Source of the DNA: a virus | DNA length: 64,000 nt | Strand: one strand, 5' to 3' | IMG/VR virus record: IMGVR_UViG_3300048687_000113 | Span: 1 to 64,000 of that record | Shown: piece after piece, positions 49,925-57,691 of the stretch | Layout of the letters: each line of letters starts with the position of its first letter | Position numbering within the stretch: position 1 is the stretch's first letter | The notes under the pieces: generated by a model | The model's database searches: none | Seen by the model: the letters and a program-made list of their open reading frames with translations, nothing else | Told to the model about the DNA's origin: nothing | Position numbers and translations under genes: made by a program

Positions 49925-49970
49925 TTGGCATATGCCAACTCGTGACTGTGCGTACGCAGTTGCGTGCGCA
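49925..49970. promoter_or_regulatory. Two adjacent palindromes: TTGGCATATGCCAA and a family 2 site
   Basis: TTGGCATATGCCAA (49925-49938) is a perfect 14-bp palindrome. Ten bases later (49949-49970) is a family 2 core of TGCGTACGCA and TGCGTGCGCA separated by GT. They lie about 125-165 bp upstream of the 50092 start. Confidence 0.6.
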
Positions 49971-50091
49971 GCCACTACCTTCGTGATACGCGCCACATCG
50001 GCCCGGGGAGCGGTCCCGGCCAACGGGTGCGCGGCGCGGGGACGGTCTGCCGGAGTGCGGGCAGGTCGTGACGTTCGGCAGGAGGTTCCCG

Positions 50092-50517
50092 ATGGGTTCG
50101 GTAGACCAGCTCCACAGGATGCTCGGTGAGGTCAACCGGTTGGAGGGTTACGACCCGAGAGCGCCGAAGCTGCCGGCGGTGCCTGCGCACTGCCGCCGGC
50201 ACGGGACACCCTACTCGCCGCAGGACACCATCAACGGGCTGTTGTGCTGCGCCTCGTGCCTGGCGGAGTCGGATCTGAAGCGGTACGAGGAGTCGAAGCA
50301 TGAGCGAGACGGTGATGAGCTGGGAGGCGGCGCGGAGGCTGCTGAAGCGGGACCCGGAGGCGGTGGTGTCGAGCCTGTCGTGGGCGCAGCCGGGCAAATG
50401 CATTTTCAGAGCCAAGGCGTTCGTGGTGGTGCCGGCGGCGGCGATCACCAAGGAGGAGCCGGTGGGCGCGATGCCGATCAGCGAGCAGGAGAGCATTCCG
50501 GCGCTGTGGTTCCGTGA
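50092..50517 (+). CDS. Small Cys-containing protein, reading frame uncertain at 3' end
   Basis: 141 aa from ATG 50092, with AGGAGG upstream. The first ~70 residues (HRMLGEVNRLEGYD...GLLCCASCLAESDLKRYE) look real, with a CCxxC knuckle. The rest is Gly/Ala-rich and overlaps the 50300 gene by 218 bp, so a true stop near 50300 lost by a small indel is possible. Confidence 0.5.
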   Translation: MGSVDQLHRMLGEVNRLEGYDPRAPKLPAVPAHCRRHGTPYSPQDTINGLLCCASCLAESDLKRYEESKHERDGDELGGGAEAAEAGPGGGGVEPVVGAAGQMHFQSQGVRGGAGGGDHQGGAGGRDADQRAGEHSGAVVP

Positions 50518-50608
50518 CCAGGCGGGGCGGGTGGGCCCGTATGCCGGTTCGGCGTTCGGGGATGAGCGTGATGACTGGGTGGTGGGGCCGTCGGTCGGCG
50601 ATTCCTGA
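50300..50608 (+). CDS. Unknown small protein
   Basis: 102 aa. Helical N-terminus (SWEAARRLLKRDPEAV), then strands (CIFRAKAFVVVPAAAI, PALWFRDQAGRVG). Followed by a strong terminator. Codon bias favours this frame over the overlapping one. Confidence 0.66.
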   Translation: MSETVMSWEAARRLLKRDPEAVVSSLSWAQPGKCIFRAKAFVVVPAAAITKEEPVGAMPISEQESIPALWFRDQAGRVGPYAGSAFGDERDDWVVGPSVGDS

Positions 50609-50640
50609 CGCGGTGCGGGCCGCAGCCTCTTTTGTGCTGG

Positions 50641-50684
50641 CCCCGCAGGTGTGTCGTCCTCCCCCGGCCGGCACGCCTGCGGGG
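50641..50684 (+). terminator. Intrinsic terminator
   Basis: CCCCGCAGG / CCTGCGGGG with a 26-nt loop, followed by TCTTTTTGT. Ends the 50300-50608 transcript. Confidence 0.85.
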
Positions 50685-50746
50685 TCTTTTTGTGTCTTTT
50701 TTCGCGGTGGGACGATTGCGGTCAAATGCCTTGTAAGGAGACCGGT

Positions 50747-51640
50747 ATGGCCGTGACGAGTTCCGCGACGTTGTCCGCTGGTGAAGTGCCGGCCGAGGTT
50801 TCGGTGGAGGTTGTTTCCGATACGAGCGTTCGGGTCTCCTGGACGAGTGCGGAGGACCCGCTGGGCTTTGTCGTGGCGTGGTCGGTCGCCGGCGCGGAAG
50901 CCTGGACGGAGCGGCAGGTGTCGGGGGGCGCGCGGAGCCTGGTGGCGACGGGGCTGCGGCCGGGGACGGGGTACGTGTTCCGGGTGCAGTCCGAGTCGGT
51001 CTGGAGTACGGAGGCCGGCGCGGAGACGACGGGCTCGACGCTCGGGGCGCCCACGCTGCTCGTGGGCGACATCCTGGACCGCAACGCGAGTGTGAGTGTG
51101 CTGTCCCCATTCCTGGTGAGCCAGGCGCGTGTCGTCGAGGCGCAGGTGCGGGACACCCGGACGGACAGTCCCTGGTATTCCGTCTCGGATGTGCCGTGGA
51201 ATCTGGCGGCGGTGGGTCTGTATGAGACGGGGTTCGGGCTGAAGGGGCTGTCGACGGGAACCACGTATGCGGTGCGGGCCCGGGTCACGGCCGGCGAGGT
51301 GGTGTCGGAGTGGTCGCCGGAGACGCGGTTCACGACGACTGGGACCAGGAGTGGGAAGCCGAGCCTGTCGGTGGTGGCGGACTCGGCGACGTACAGCTCG
51401 GTGAAGCTGACGTGGGGGACGTCGCTGAAGGCGACGGTGCGGATTCACCGGTGGGTCAGGTCGACGTCGCCGGGCTCTCCGTTCCTGTCGCAGCAGGTCG
51501 GGTATTCCACGGACCTGGCGGGGACATTCACGGACTCGGGTCTGTCCCAGGGGACGGACTATTGGTACACGGTCGAGTGGGTGCGGGATTCGCGGACGAT
51601 CAGTGTTTCGAATCCTGTTGCTGTACGAACGCGGGGCTAG
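50747..51640 (+). CDS. Fibronectin type III protein
   Basis: 297 aa from ATG 50747, with TAAGGAG upstream. Three FnIII-like units: about 10-90 (VSVEVVSDTSVRVSWTSAED... YVFRVQSES), 95-195, and 200-297 (SSVKLTWGTSLKATVRIH...). No signal peptide. Differs from the 8683 protein in composition (Ser/Thr/Val-rich). Probably a virion or adhesion accessory. Confidence 0.78.
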   Translation: MAVTSSATLSAGEVPAEVSVEVVSDTSVRVSWTSAEDPLGFVVAWSVAGAEAWTERQVSGGARSLVATGLRPGTGYVFRVQSESVWSTEAGAETTGSTLGAPTLLVGDILDRNASVSVLSPFLVSQARVVEAQVRDTRTDSPWYSVSDVPWNLAAVGLYETGFGLKGLSTGTTYAVRARVTAGEVVSEWSPETRFTTTGTRSGKPSLSVVADSATYSSVKLTWGTSLKATVRIHRWVRSTSPGSPFLSQQVGYSTDLAGTFTDSGLSQGTDYWYTVEWVRDSRTISVSNPVAVRTRG

Positions 51641-52206
51641 GGGAGGCTGGTTCGGGGCGGGTGCCGCACTGTTATTCAGGTGATGGGGATAACGGACGCG
51701 AAGCGCCTGGACTTTCACCTCGCGGATAAGGCATGTGCCCGCGTAGAAACTGTGCTGTATTCGTGAAGAAATACGGCAGACGACAGTTGCCGGTGATACC
51801 TGGTGGGGCGTATGAGTGTTCGCCAGCAATCACGAACCCAGGCCATACCCCTTACCGGGGGTGACCGTACTGCCGAGTAGTCTCGCTATTCGGGACACCA
51901 TCTCCGGCATTTCGGATGCATTCACCGAGCGGCATATGCCGAGCACGCATCCACCCGGAGCACAAGGCCGCCGTCACTCATTCGAGTGACAGGCCAACAA
52001 TTTTTCAATTCCGCCGTGACTGACCCCGGGGCGTGTGGGTTGATAGTTCTGCGGTGGACACGGCGGGCCCCCGAGCCTCTTCCATTTGCTCTCGGGGGCT
52101 TGCTGTCCGCCAAGGCCGGTCCGGCACAGAGGCCGCGCAGCAAACCCCCCCTGCCTGCGCCTGCCTCTGTGCCGGGCCCTTCCGTTTTGAAGGGAGAGAA
52201 ACTGTC
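51641..52206 (+). promoter_or_regulatory. Control region with operator and two leader hairpins
   Basis: 566 bp without a gene. It contains the family 1 operator (51973-51990), GCCCCCGAG/CTCGGGGGC (52067/52091), and a perfect 13-bp CCGGCACAGAGGC/GCCTCTGTGCCGG (52121/52163) with a 29-nt loop. Both hairpins would be in the leader of the 52207 gene and may attenuate it. Confidence 0.6.
51973..51990 (+). promoter_or_regulatory. Palindromic operator candidate, family 1
   Basis: GTCACTCATTCGAGTGAC, arms GTCACTC/GAGTGAC with centre ATTC. Followed by CAGGCCAACAATTTTTC, similar in layout to the sequence after the other copies. About 217 bp upstream of the 52207 start. Confidence 0.7.
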
Positions 52207-52647
52207 GTGTCAGTTAGCGAGTTGGTCTCCGCCCCTACGGGTCCTTCACGGCTTTCTTTCGCATTCGGCCTGGACGGCAGGCCGGCTTCACGCCACGAAG
52301 CCGCTCATCTGCTCGCCGATATCGAGCACAGGACCCTGCATAAGACGGACCTCAGGCTGGCGACGGGCGATTGGGTCACCGTCCGCACGGTCTGCCTGGT
52401 CTTCGACCCGGACTTGCAGGCCGGCGAGCTGGTCTCTGCCGATTACCGGCCGCGTGTGTGGGGCACCGCCCTCTACACGCCGGCCCCGGAGAATGCGCTT
52501 CTGGAGGTGCTGTGCGGCTACGACGACGCGGACCAGGCCGTCGAGGAACACAAGCAGGCCCTGGCGATGGTCGCGGTGGGAGCCAACAGCCCTGGCAGGG
52601 AACCGAATTGGGCTGCTGGGCTGTCGTGGACGGGGCCGGGCCAGTGA
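52207..52647 (+). CDS. Unknown protein, first of a three-gene set
   Basis: 146 aa from GTG 52207, with AGGGAGAG upstream. Mixed alpha/beta (LRLATGDWVTVRTVCLVFDPDLQ) with no known motif. Its stop shares GTGA with the next gene. Confidence 0.68.
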   Translation: MSVSELVSAPTGPSRLSFAFGLDGRPASRHEAAHLLADIEHRTLHKTDLRLATGDWVTVRTVCLVFDPDLQAGELVSADYRPRVWGTALYTPAPENALLEVLCGYDDADQAVEEHKQALAMVAVGANSPGREPNWAAGLSWTGPGQ

Positions 52648-52910
52648 CGCTGCCCACGCTGTTCGTGCCGCATGTGCCGGACGGCGACCAGGGCCTGGTC
52701 CTGCGAGTCAACGGTGTTGCGCCGGAACCGTGCGGGCGTCGCTGGTACGTCCTGACGATGGAGGGCGTCGCCTACCGCTTGCCCCGGGCGCTGTGGCCGT
52801 GGGCCATGGAGCTGGACGCGCAGATGCGCCGGCGCGAGCGGCGGATGCCGGCCTCGTTTGCTTTCCGCCGTACTGGCGAGACGCTCTCCGCCGAGTCGAT
52901 CTCGGCGTGA
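52644..52910 (+). CDS. Unknown small protein, paralogue of the next gene
   Basis: 88 aa from GTG 52644. The segment VAYRLPRALWPWAMELDAQM matches the pattern of GTWRLPREFLPWALEVDRRA in the 52927 gene, so both carry the same short module. Function unknown. Confidence 0.66.
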   Translation: MTLPTLFVPHVPDGDQGLVLRVNGVAPEPCGRRWYVLTMEGVAYRLPRALWPWAMELDAQMRRRERRMPASFAFRRTGETLSAESISA

Positions 52911-52926
52911 GACGAGAGGAGATGGG

Positions 52927-53259
52927 ATGCAGACGCCTTTCACCGGCGCCAACCTTCAACGGCTGCTCGCCGAGGTGCGCGCCGCGCGGGAGTTCCGCAT
53001 CGACGAGGGCTACACGCGCCGACGAACGGAGCTGAAGGCGGTGTGGGCCGACGAGGCGACCGGCCTGGTGTGGATCGAGGCACACAACGGCACCTGGCGC
53101 CTGCCACGGGAGTTCCTGCCGTGGGCCCTGGAGGTCGACAGACGCGCGTATGCGGTCCTCGGGCACGGCGAGGTGTTCCCGTGCGGTGCGGTTTTCGAGC
53201 GAATACACAATGGCTCTTGGGAAGTGGAGATTTTCCCCGATGTACTCGCTGTTCGATGA
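52927..53259 (+). CDS. Unknown small protein, paralogue of the previous gene
   Basis: 110 aa, with GAGGAGATG upstream of ATG 52927. Charged helical N-terminus, then the shared WRLPREFLPWALEVD module and a strand-rich C-terminus. Ends before a bidirectional terminator. Confidence 0.68.
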   Translation: MQTPFTGANLQRLLAEVRAAREFRIDEGYTRRRTELKAVWADEATGLVWIEAHNGTWRLPREFLPWALEVDRRAYAVLGHGEVFPCGAVFERIHNGSWEVEIFPDVLAVR

Positions 53260-53263
53260 CGCA

Positions 53264-53301
53264 AGAATGCCGCACTCCAGGCACCCGGAGTGCGGCATTC
53301 T
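53264..53301. terminator. Bidirectional terminator
   Basis: Perfect 15-bp AGAATGCCGCACTCC / GGAGTGCGGCATTCT with an 8-nt loop, between convergent genes. The right arm ends at the first base of the minus gene's stop. Confidence 0.82.
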
Positions 53302-53546
53302 CATGCATGGACTTCCTCAATCCGCCAGCCAGTGTGGCACGTTGCGCGATCGGGGCCATCCGCCGTTCGAGGGAGGGCGCTGTCGATGTCCGCCGGCTGG
53401 TTGCTCCAGCGCCAGCGCGCCCCGTCCCACACGACGAGCTGGCCGTGGGACGGGCACACGCAGCACTGCCCCGGCTGGGTCTCGGGGTCCACGGCGAACA
53501 CGGCCAGGGCCTCGACGATGCAGCGGCATGCCGTCAGGCCGCTCAT
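53301..53546 (-). CDS. Unknown small Cys-rich protein
   Basis: 81 aa from ATG 53546, sharing ATGA with the upstream stop. Contains LTACRCIVE and QCCVCPSHG. Polar with several Trp. Convergent with the 52927 gene. Confidence 0.6.
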   Translation of the reverse strand: MSGLTACRCIVEALAVFAVDPETQPGQCCVCPSHGQLVVWDGARWRWSNQPADIDSALPRTADGPDRATCHTGWRIEEVHA

Positions 53547-53896
53547 GCGGCCGGTTTCCCGTCGCAGGTCGCCTTCGTCCAGTGCCAGTAGCCGCACGGG
53601 CACAGCCGCATGCCGTGGGCGTCGTCCTGGAGCTGGTAGACGCACCGCACGCTCTCGCCGGCCGGCCACGGCGGACGGTGGTAGACGGCCCAGGCGCGAA
53701 GCGAGGCGCCGCAGCAGCGCATCCACCCCCCGCCCTTGGTCTGCGGGGGCGTGAAGGCGTCCGGGTCGGCGTCGAAGACCGCCTGAGCGGGATAGAAGTC
53801 GTGGCAGTCCCCGCAGTACCCGTACTCCATTTGGGTGGGGCTCAATTCATTGTTGCACTCGGGGCAAACGGCCCCGGTCTCGTGCCGTGAATCCAT
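53543..53896 (-). CDS. Zinc-ribbon protein
   Basis: 117 aa from ATG 53896 (no clear ribosome site; a start at 53929 would be leaderless). Motifs CPECNNE, YCGDCHDFY, MRCCGAS and LCPCGYWHW give up to four Cys pairs. Divergent from the 53910 gene, with 13 bp between starts. Confidence 0.6.
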   Translation of the reverse strand: MDSRHETGAVCPECNNELSPTQMEYGYCGDCHDFYPAQAVFDADPDAFTPPQTKGGGWMRCCGASLRAWAVYHRPPWPAGESVRCVYQLQDDAHGMRLCPCGYWHWTKATCDGKPAA

Positions 53897-53909
53897 AGGG
53901 GGGACAGTA

Positions 53910-54410
53910 ATGGCTACGATGCCGATCATGCCGGAAGCAGTGAGTGTCGGAACTGACTGGCGTCTCCTCGGGTGCGCCTATGTTCAGTTCTTCGTCACCA
54001 AGGACAGGACCAACCAACGGCTCCTGGAATCACATCCCTTCGACCTCTCGGCGAGTGTCGGCCGACTGGCTTATGCCATCAGTGAGGAGGTGTTCTTCCC
54101 GAAAGTGTTCGGGGTCGAGACCGACAGTTCCTACCGTGCCGTCGAAAGCCTGCGCCACCACGATCCCGCCTTCGGTGCCGCGTGGCTGCGCCGGGCGCGT
54201 TACCGACGCCAGGGCTTGGGCCTTACCCTCGCACCAAAGCGCAGGTCACGGCACGTTGCGGCCGATATTGCCCGCATGCTGTGCGCCTCCTGGGCGCACG
54301 CCCACGACCCGCAGCAGCATGCGTTCCAGGTCTGCGACATCGTGCCGGTGATGCTCGATGAAATCCGCTCGGGGCTACGCCATTCGAGTGAGTACCCAAC
54401 AGATCCGTAA
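53910..54410 (+). CDS. Unknown protein
   Basis: 166 aa from ATG 53910, with GGGGGGA upstream. Alpha-helical, Arg/His-rich second half (RRARYRRQGLGLTL...HVAADIARMLC). The last codons run through a family 1 half-site at 54381. Confidence 0.66.
   Translation: MATMPIMPEAVSVGTDWRLLGCAYVQFFVTKDRTNQRLLESHPFDLSASVGRLAYAISEEVFFPKVFGVETDSSYRAVESLRHHDPAFGAAWLRRARYRRQGLGLTLAPKRRSRHVAADIARMLCASWAHAHDPQQHAFQVCDIVPVMLDEIRSGLRHSSEYPTDP
54381..54391 (+). promoter_or_regulatory. Half-site of the family 1 operator
   Basis: CATTCGAGTGA, matching the right half of the consensus, inside the end of the 53910 gene and 196 bp upstream of the 54587 start. The left half is not conserved. Confidence 0.4.
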
Positions 54411-54507
54411 CCGATCAGGAGGCCACGCGTTTATGGGTTTGTACGGTGTCTATCTGGGCGCCCGGCCTGCCCTCGTCGGCCGGTGTGCATCCCGGATACC
54501 TGTGCAC

Positions 54508-54551
54508 GGGAGTCCCCTGGTGCCGCATCCACACAGGGGGCTCCCTTTTTT
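54508..54551 (+). terminator. Strong terminator or attenuator
   Basis: GGGAG-t-CCCCTG / CAGGGG-g-CTCCC, followed by TTTTTT. It lies just upstream of the 54587 gene and downstream of the half-site, so it may attenuate that gene or end the previous one. Confidence 0.82.
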
Positions 54552-54586
54552 GCCTGCTTTGACGCCGAACAAGCGAAGGGAGTGCC

Positions 54587-54835
54587 ATGACTGAGAAAAT
54601 GCAAGTGCTCCAAGCACTGTCCCGTACAGCAGACGCCAATATGTGGGACATCTCCGAGTCTCTCGCCGTTCTGCCGGGCCGCGTCTTCGCCGCGCTCCAG
54701 GCGCTCATCCGGGAGGGGATGGTCACCAGTGACCGGCCGGCCGACGACCTCCGGTACGCGCTCACCGATGCCGGCCGCGACACCGTTGTCTCCTGGGAGC
54801 CGGCCCTGCGGCGCGAGGAGGCAAGCCGTGCCTGA
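54587..54835 (+). CDS. Small winged-helix-like protein
   Basis: 82 aa, GAAGGGAG upstream. Residues about 15-70 (DISESLAVLPGRVFAALQALIREGMVTSD then a wing ALTDAGRDTV) look like a MarR/PadR-size winged helix. Possible local regulator. Confidence 0.68.
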   Translation: MTEKMQVLQALSRTADANMWDISESLAVLPGRVFAALQALIREGMVTSDRPADDLRYALTDAGRDTVVSWEPALRREEASRA

Positions 54836-55250
54836 TGAACCCACCCTCGACCTGCGACCCGACCGGGCCGCCGAACTTCTTCAGAGCCTGATGGAAGTGC
54901 TCTACCTCTCCACGGCCTGCGCGCTGGGGCACCACTCCATGTGCCGGGGCGTGGAACCCTTCCGGGGCCTCGTGTGCTGCTGCCTCGACTGCGAGCACAC
55001 CGACGTCCACAGCACCGGGCCGACCTCGGCCGGCGTCCCCCTGCTGCACAAAGTACTCGCGGAGGAAGAGCGGCTCGACAGCCACAGCTACCTCGACGGC
55101 GACGATCTCGGGGTGCGCACCGACCTCGTCGAGGCCCTGGAGAAAGACCTCGAAGAGGCCGACCCACACACGAGCCCCGAGAAGCGCCGGCTGCTGGCCG
55201 TGCAGCTCGGAGTCACCGCGTGCCTCATCTTCGCCCCCAGGGGCCTTTGA
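54828..55250 (+). CDS. Unknown protein with Cys cluster
   Basis: 140 aa from GTG 54828, overlapping by eight bases. Cys-rich early part (STACALGHHSMCRG and LVCCCLDCEH) may bind metal; the rest is acidic helices. No recognised family. Confidence 0.66.
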   Translation: MPDEPTLDLRPDRAAELLQSLMEVLYLSTACALGHHSMCRGVEPFRGLVCCCLDCEHTDVHSTGPTSAGVPLLHKVLAEEERLDSHSYLDGDDLGVRTDLVEALEKDLEEADPHTSPEKRRLLAVQLGVTACLIFAPRGL

Positions 55251-55397
55251 CACTCAGGGCTCCGCCGTTCGGGCGAGACAGAAACAGTTCCACAACTGCC
55301 GTGATTCCCCGGGAAATGCGCTTCGGAAGTGAGGCGCAGTCCTTTCACCCGTGCGGCCGTCCGTGTCGCCGGCAACAGTTGCTGGCTGCTCGTGACC

Positions 55398-55736
55398 ATG
55401 GGCGTCATGCACAGCGAGCTGGAATCCGGACTGACCGTGTACCGCGAGCGCGCCTATCTGCTGGGCGGCTATGTAGCCATGTTCGGCGGTGTGTTCTCCC
55501 ACACCGACCAACAGGCCCCCGACTACCCGGTCCTGTACGTCGAGACCCCGAAGGGCCAGGTCTCCTGGCACATCCACCCCGACGACCTGGATTGCTTCGA
55601 CGGGCTGAACATCCCCAGCATTGACGCCTACCCGTGGGACGGCCACTCCACGGAGGAGAAGTACTTGCGCGTCCAGGCGCTCAATCTACTGATCCCGAAA
55701 ATGACCTACGCACGCCCCCGTTACGGAAACCCGTAA
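55398..55736 (+). CDS. Unknown small protein
   Basis: 112 aa from ATG 55398 (55407 is an alternative). Aromatic and His-rich (VSWHIHPDDLDCFDG, IDAYPWDGHSTEEKY). No motif. Followed by a hairpin terminator. Confidence 0.63.
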   Translation: MGVMHSELESGLTVYRERAYLLGGYVAMFGGVFSHTDQQAPDYPVLYVETPKGQVSWHIHPDDLDCFDGLNIPSIDAYPWDGHSTEEKYLRVQALNLLIPKMTYARPRYGNP

Positions 55737-55746
55737 CCCCCGAGCT

Positions 55747-55791
55747 GAGGCCCGCGTTCTGAGACATTCCCCGAGCCAGGACGCGGGCCTC
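55747..55791 (+). terminator. 14-bp stem terminator
   Basis: GAGGCCCGCGTTCT / AGGACGCGGGCCTC with one G.U pair and a 17-nt loop, after the 55398 gene. Confidence 0.72.
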
Positions 55792-55868
55792 ACCCCAGCC
55801 ACGATTACCACGCACAATTTTGCGGCGGCCACCGTGGATTACACCCCACCCGAAACGAGGTGACCGTC

Positions 55869-56171
55869 ATGCCGCTCGTCAGGCGCCCCAATCCGTCGTG
55901 GCAGGCGTTCCAGGAGGTGCTCCCCGGCACCCCCACCGGCGGCCCTCGAAGCCAGCTCGCGGCCGGCTGGCCCACCGAGCTGCCCGACCCCCGGGCCGGC
56001 GCCACCCCCGCCCTCGAAGCCGCGTCCCTGCCGCGCCCCACCGCACAGCCCGGCACCACCCCGGTACGCGGCCGGCCCACCCGCTCCCAGCTCGGCCTCG
56101 GCGCCTCCCCCACCGGAGCGCCGGCCACCACCAACGGCCGCTCCAGCATCTTCTCCGCGCCCACCTACTGA
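55869..56171 (+). CDS. Pro/Ala/Thr-rich small protein
   Basis: 100 aa from ATG 55869, with GAGGTGA upstream. Low complexity, similar in style to the small proteins at 5.3-6.6 kb, ending NGRSSIFSAPTY. Function unknown. Confidence 0.55.
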   Translation: MPLVRRPNPSWQAFQEVLPGTPTGGPRSQLAAGWPTELPDPRAGATPALEAASLPRPTAQPGTTPVRGRPTRSQLGLGASPTGAPATTNGRSSIFSAPTY

Positions 56172-56185
56172 CCCCGGAGGTCCCC

Positions 56186-56251
56186 ATGTCCGCTGTGCTC
56201 GATGCCCTCGTATCCGTGTGCGCTCACGTCGGCGTACTCGTCGGCCTGTAG
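56186..56251 (+). CDS. 21-aa hydrophobic peptide
   Basis: A short frame with CCGGAGG seven bases before ATG. It encodes a hydrophobic peptide (SAVLDALVSVCAHVGVLVGL). Possibly a leader or small membrane peptide. Translation unproven. Confidence 0.35.
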   Translation: MSAVLDALVSVCAHVGVLVGL

Positions 56252-56301
56252 CCGCGCCGAAGCCGTCCGCCGGCGGGAAGGCGAAGTCCCGCAAGCGGTC
56301 A

Positions 56302-56351
56302 TGAGAACGGCCCGCTCCCCTTGATCACGTCAGGGGAGCGGGCCGTTCTCA
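56302..56351. terminator. 19-bp perfect stem bidirectional terminator
   Basis: TGAGAACGGCCCGCTCCCC paired with its exact complement, 12-nt loop. It lies between the plus peptide and the convergent DUF397-like gene. Confidence 0.85.
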
Positions 56352-56369
56352 GTCGGCTAGTTCAGATAC

Positions 56370-56615
56370 TCACTTCTTGGGGGTCAGGCCCTGCTGTCCG
56401 GCCTTCACACCTCCGCAGAAGGCCGTGTACTCGCCATCCGTCAGCCAGATCTTCTGGTCCTGGTTGATCGAGTGGCGCAGCACCCAGCCGCCATCGAGCT
56501 GTGCGACCTCCAGGCAGTCACCCGAGCCGCCACCACCGGAGAGTTCCGACTTGGTCCACTTGATTCCCGTGAGGTCCTGCGCCTGGAGGGCCTGGAGGGC
56601 TTGTTCCTTAGTCAC
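56370..56615 (-). CDS. DUF397-family protein
   Basis: 81 aa from GTG 56615, overlapping the regulator stop by eight bases. The DUF397 pattern is clear: GIKWTKSELSGGGG, DCLEVAQLDGG, WVLRHS, then FCGGVKAG. In Streptomyces such proteins sit beside DUF5753 regulators and act with them. Confidence 0.88.
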   Translation of the reverse strand: MTKEQALQALQAQDLTGIKWTKSELSGGGGSGDCLEVAQLDGGWVLRHSINQDQKIWLTDGEYTAFCGGVKAGQQGLTPKK

Positions 56616-57486
56616 GCGACAACTCTTTTCTGACTGCACGAATTTGCTCCAACGATTCCAACGGTGAGAGAGACAACTCCTTGGATGATTCGAGGAGTCC
56701 TCGGATGCCCCGAACCTCCTTGGCTCTCTTCTCGAAGGACATCCCCGTCACGCCGTCGAACGCCGCGATCGGGCTCTCGCTTGCTCCACTGAACTCGAAC
56801 AAGTGAAAGAAGTAGGTCAGCGTCGCTTCCGCGCTGAAGGGGATGATGCGGACCTTCACGCCTCTGTCTGTGATGTCCGCGATTAGCGAGTCAAGCTGCT
56901 CCAGCATGGACGTCCTGCCGCCCACCTGTTGCAGCAGGGCCCCCTCTCCGATGATCGCTTCCACGGCAGGCGGCGTGCTCTTGTCGAACACGCGGCGCCG
57001 GTTCTTTCGCAGCTCGACGGATCGCTCAACCATCACGGTACTGAGCGAATCCTTGGAGAGGTGACTGGTGACCGCCCGACCGTAGTTGGGGGTCTGGAGG
57101 AGGCCGGGGATCAGGTTGCCGGCGCACGTGGTGATCGTCCGTGCCGCGTCCTCGTAGGCCACGAACGTGATGAGCGACTCCGGGAAATCCTCGTCGAACT
57201 CGGTCCACCAGGCGCTGGCGATCGACATGCCTTCGCGGCGCATCGTGGTCAGCGTGACGCGCGTCTCCGTGTCGAGCTGGAGGCACTTCACTATCGCCTT
57301 CCACTCGGCGTCGGTGGGCCACGTTTCGCCCCGTTCCATCCGGGAGTAGCGGTGGTAGCTCCTCTGTCCCATCGCCTGCGCGACGTGAAGCTGCTTCACT
57401 GTGCCGCCTGGTGCGGCGATGCGCGCCCTCTTCAGCTCGTCGCCGAACCGCTTCCTCGCGAACATCGCTGCTGTGTTGACGGCCAT
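56608..57486 (-). CDS. XRE-family regulator with DUF5753-type C-terminus
   Basis: 292 aa from ATG 57486, with GGGAGGGG upstream. N-terminal helix-turn-helix (about 10-70: VAQAMGQRSYHRYSRMERGE), then the DUF5753-like domain with SLITFVAYEDAARTI, LIPGLLQTPNY and VRIIPFSAEAT. Pairs with the DUF397-like gene. Streptomyces use many such pairs in development and mobile elements. A family 2 palindrome lies 96 bp upstream. Confidence 0.9.
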   Translation of the reverse strand: MAVNTAAMFARKRFGDELKRARIAAPGGTVKQLHVAQAMGQRSYHRYSRMERGETWPTDAEWKAIVKCLQLDTETRVTLTTMRREGMSIASAWWTEFDEDFPESLITFVAYEDAARTITTCAGNLIPGLLQTPNYGRAVTSHLSKDSLSTVMVERSVELRKNRRRVFDKSTPPAVEAIIGEGALLQQVGGRTSMLEQLDSLIADITDRGVKVRIIPFSAEATLTYFFHLFEFSGASESPIAAFDGVTGMSFEKRAKEVRGIRGLLESSKELSLSPLESLEQIRAVRKELSRD

Positions 57487-57581
57487 CTCCACCCCTCCCT
57501 GAGCCCTGTCGGCGGTTGAGGGCAGCGTAACGCGGGGGCGCCCAATCACGGCACGTCCGAGGGGAATTCTGGCGATGGGGT

Positions 57582-57603
57582 TGCGTACGCAGTTACGTAC
57601 GCA
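57582..57603. promoter_or_regulatory. Family 2 palindromic operator candidate
   Basis: TGCGTACGCA and TACGTACGCA half-sites around GT. In the divergent gap between the DUF5753 regulator and the RsbW-like gene. Same motif as at 48958 and 49949. Confidence 0.68.
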
Positions 57604-57691
57604 CCAGACTCGTCGTCACGCACCGGACGATCCACGTCGCGGTGTGTGACGAAGCTATGCGGCTGGCCGCAGCCGCGTGCCGGAGGCTGCC

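Noticed and set aside
49338-49938. Extension of the 49012 ORF to 49938 giving a long Arg/Pro/Cys-rich protein
   Set aside because: The extra part is the translation of CRISPR repeats (peptides such as HPRLRGEH, IPACAGS). The good ribosome site is before GTG 49338.
49012-52000. cas genes accompanying the CRISPR array
   Set aside because: No Cas1, Cas2, Cas3 or Cascade-like motif in neighbouring proteins. The only nuclease of that kind is the distant Cas4-like gene at 2.5 kb.
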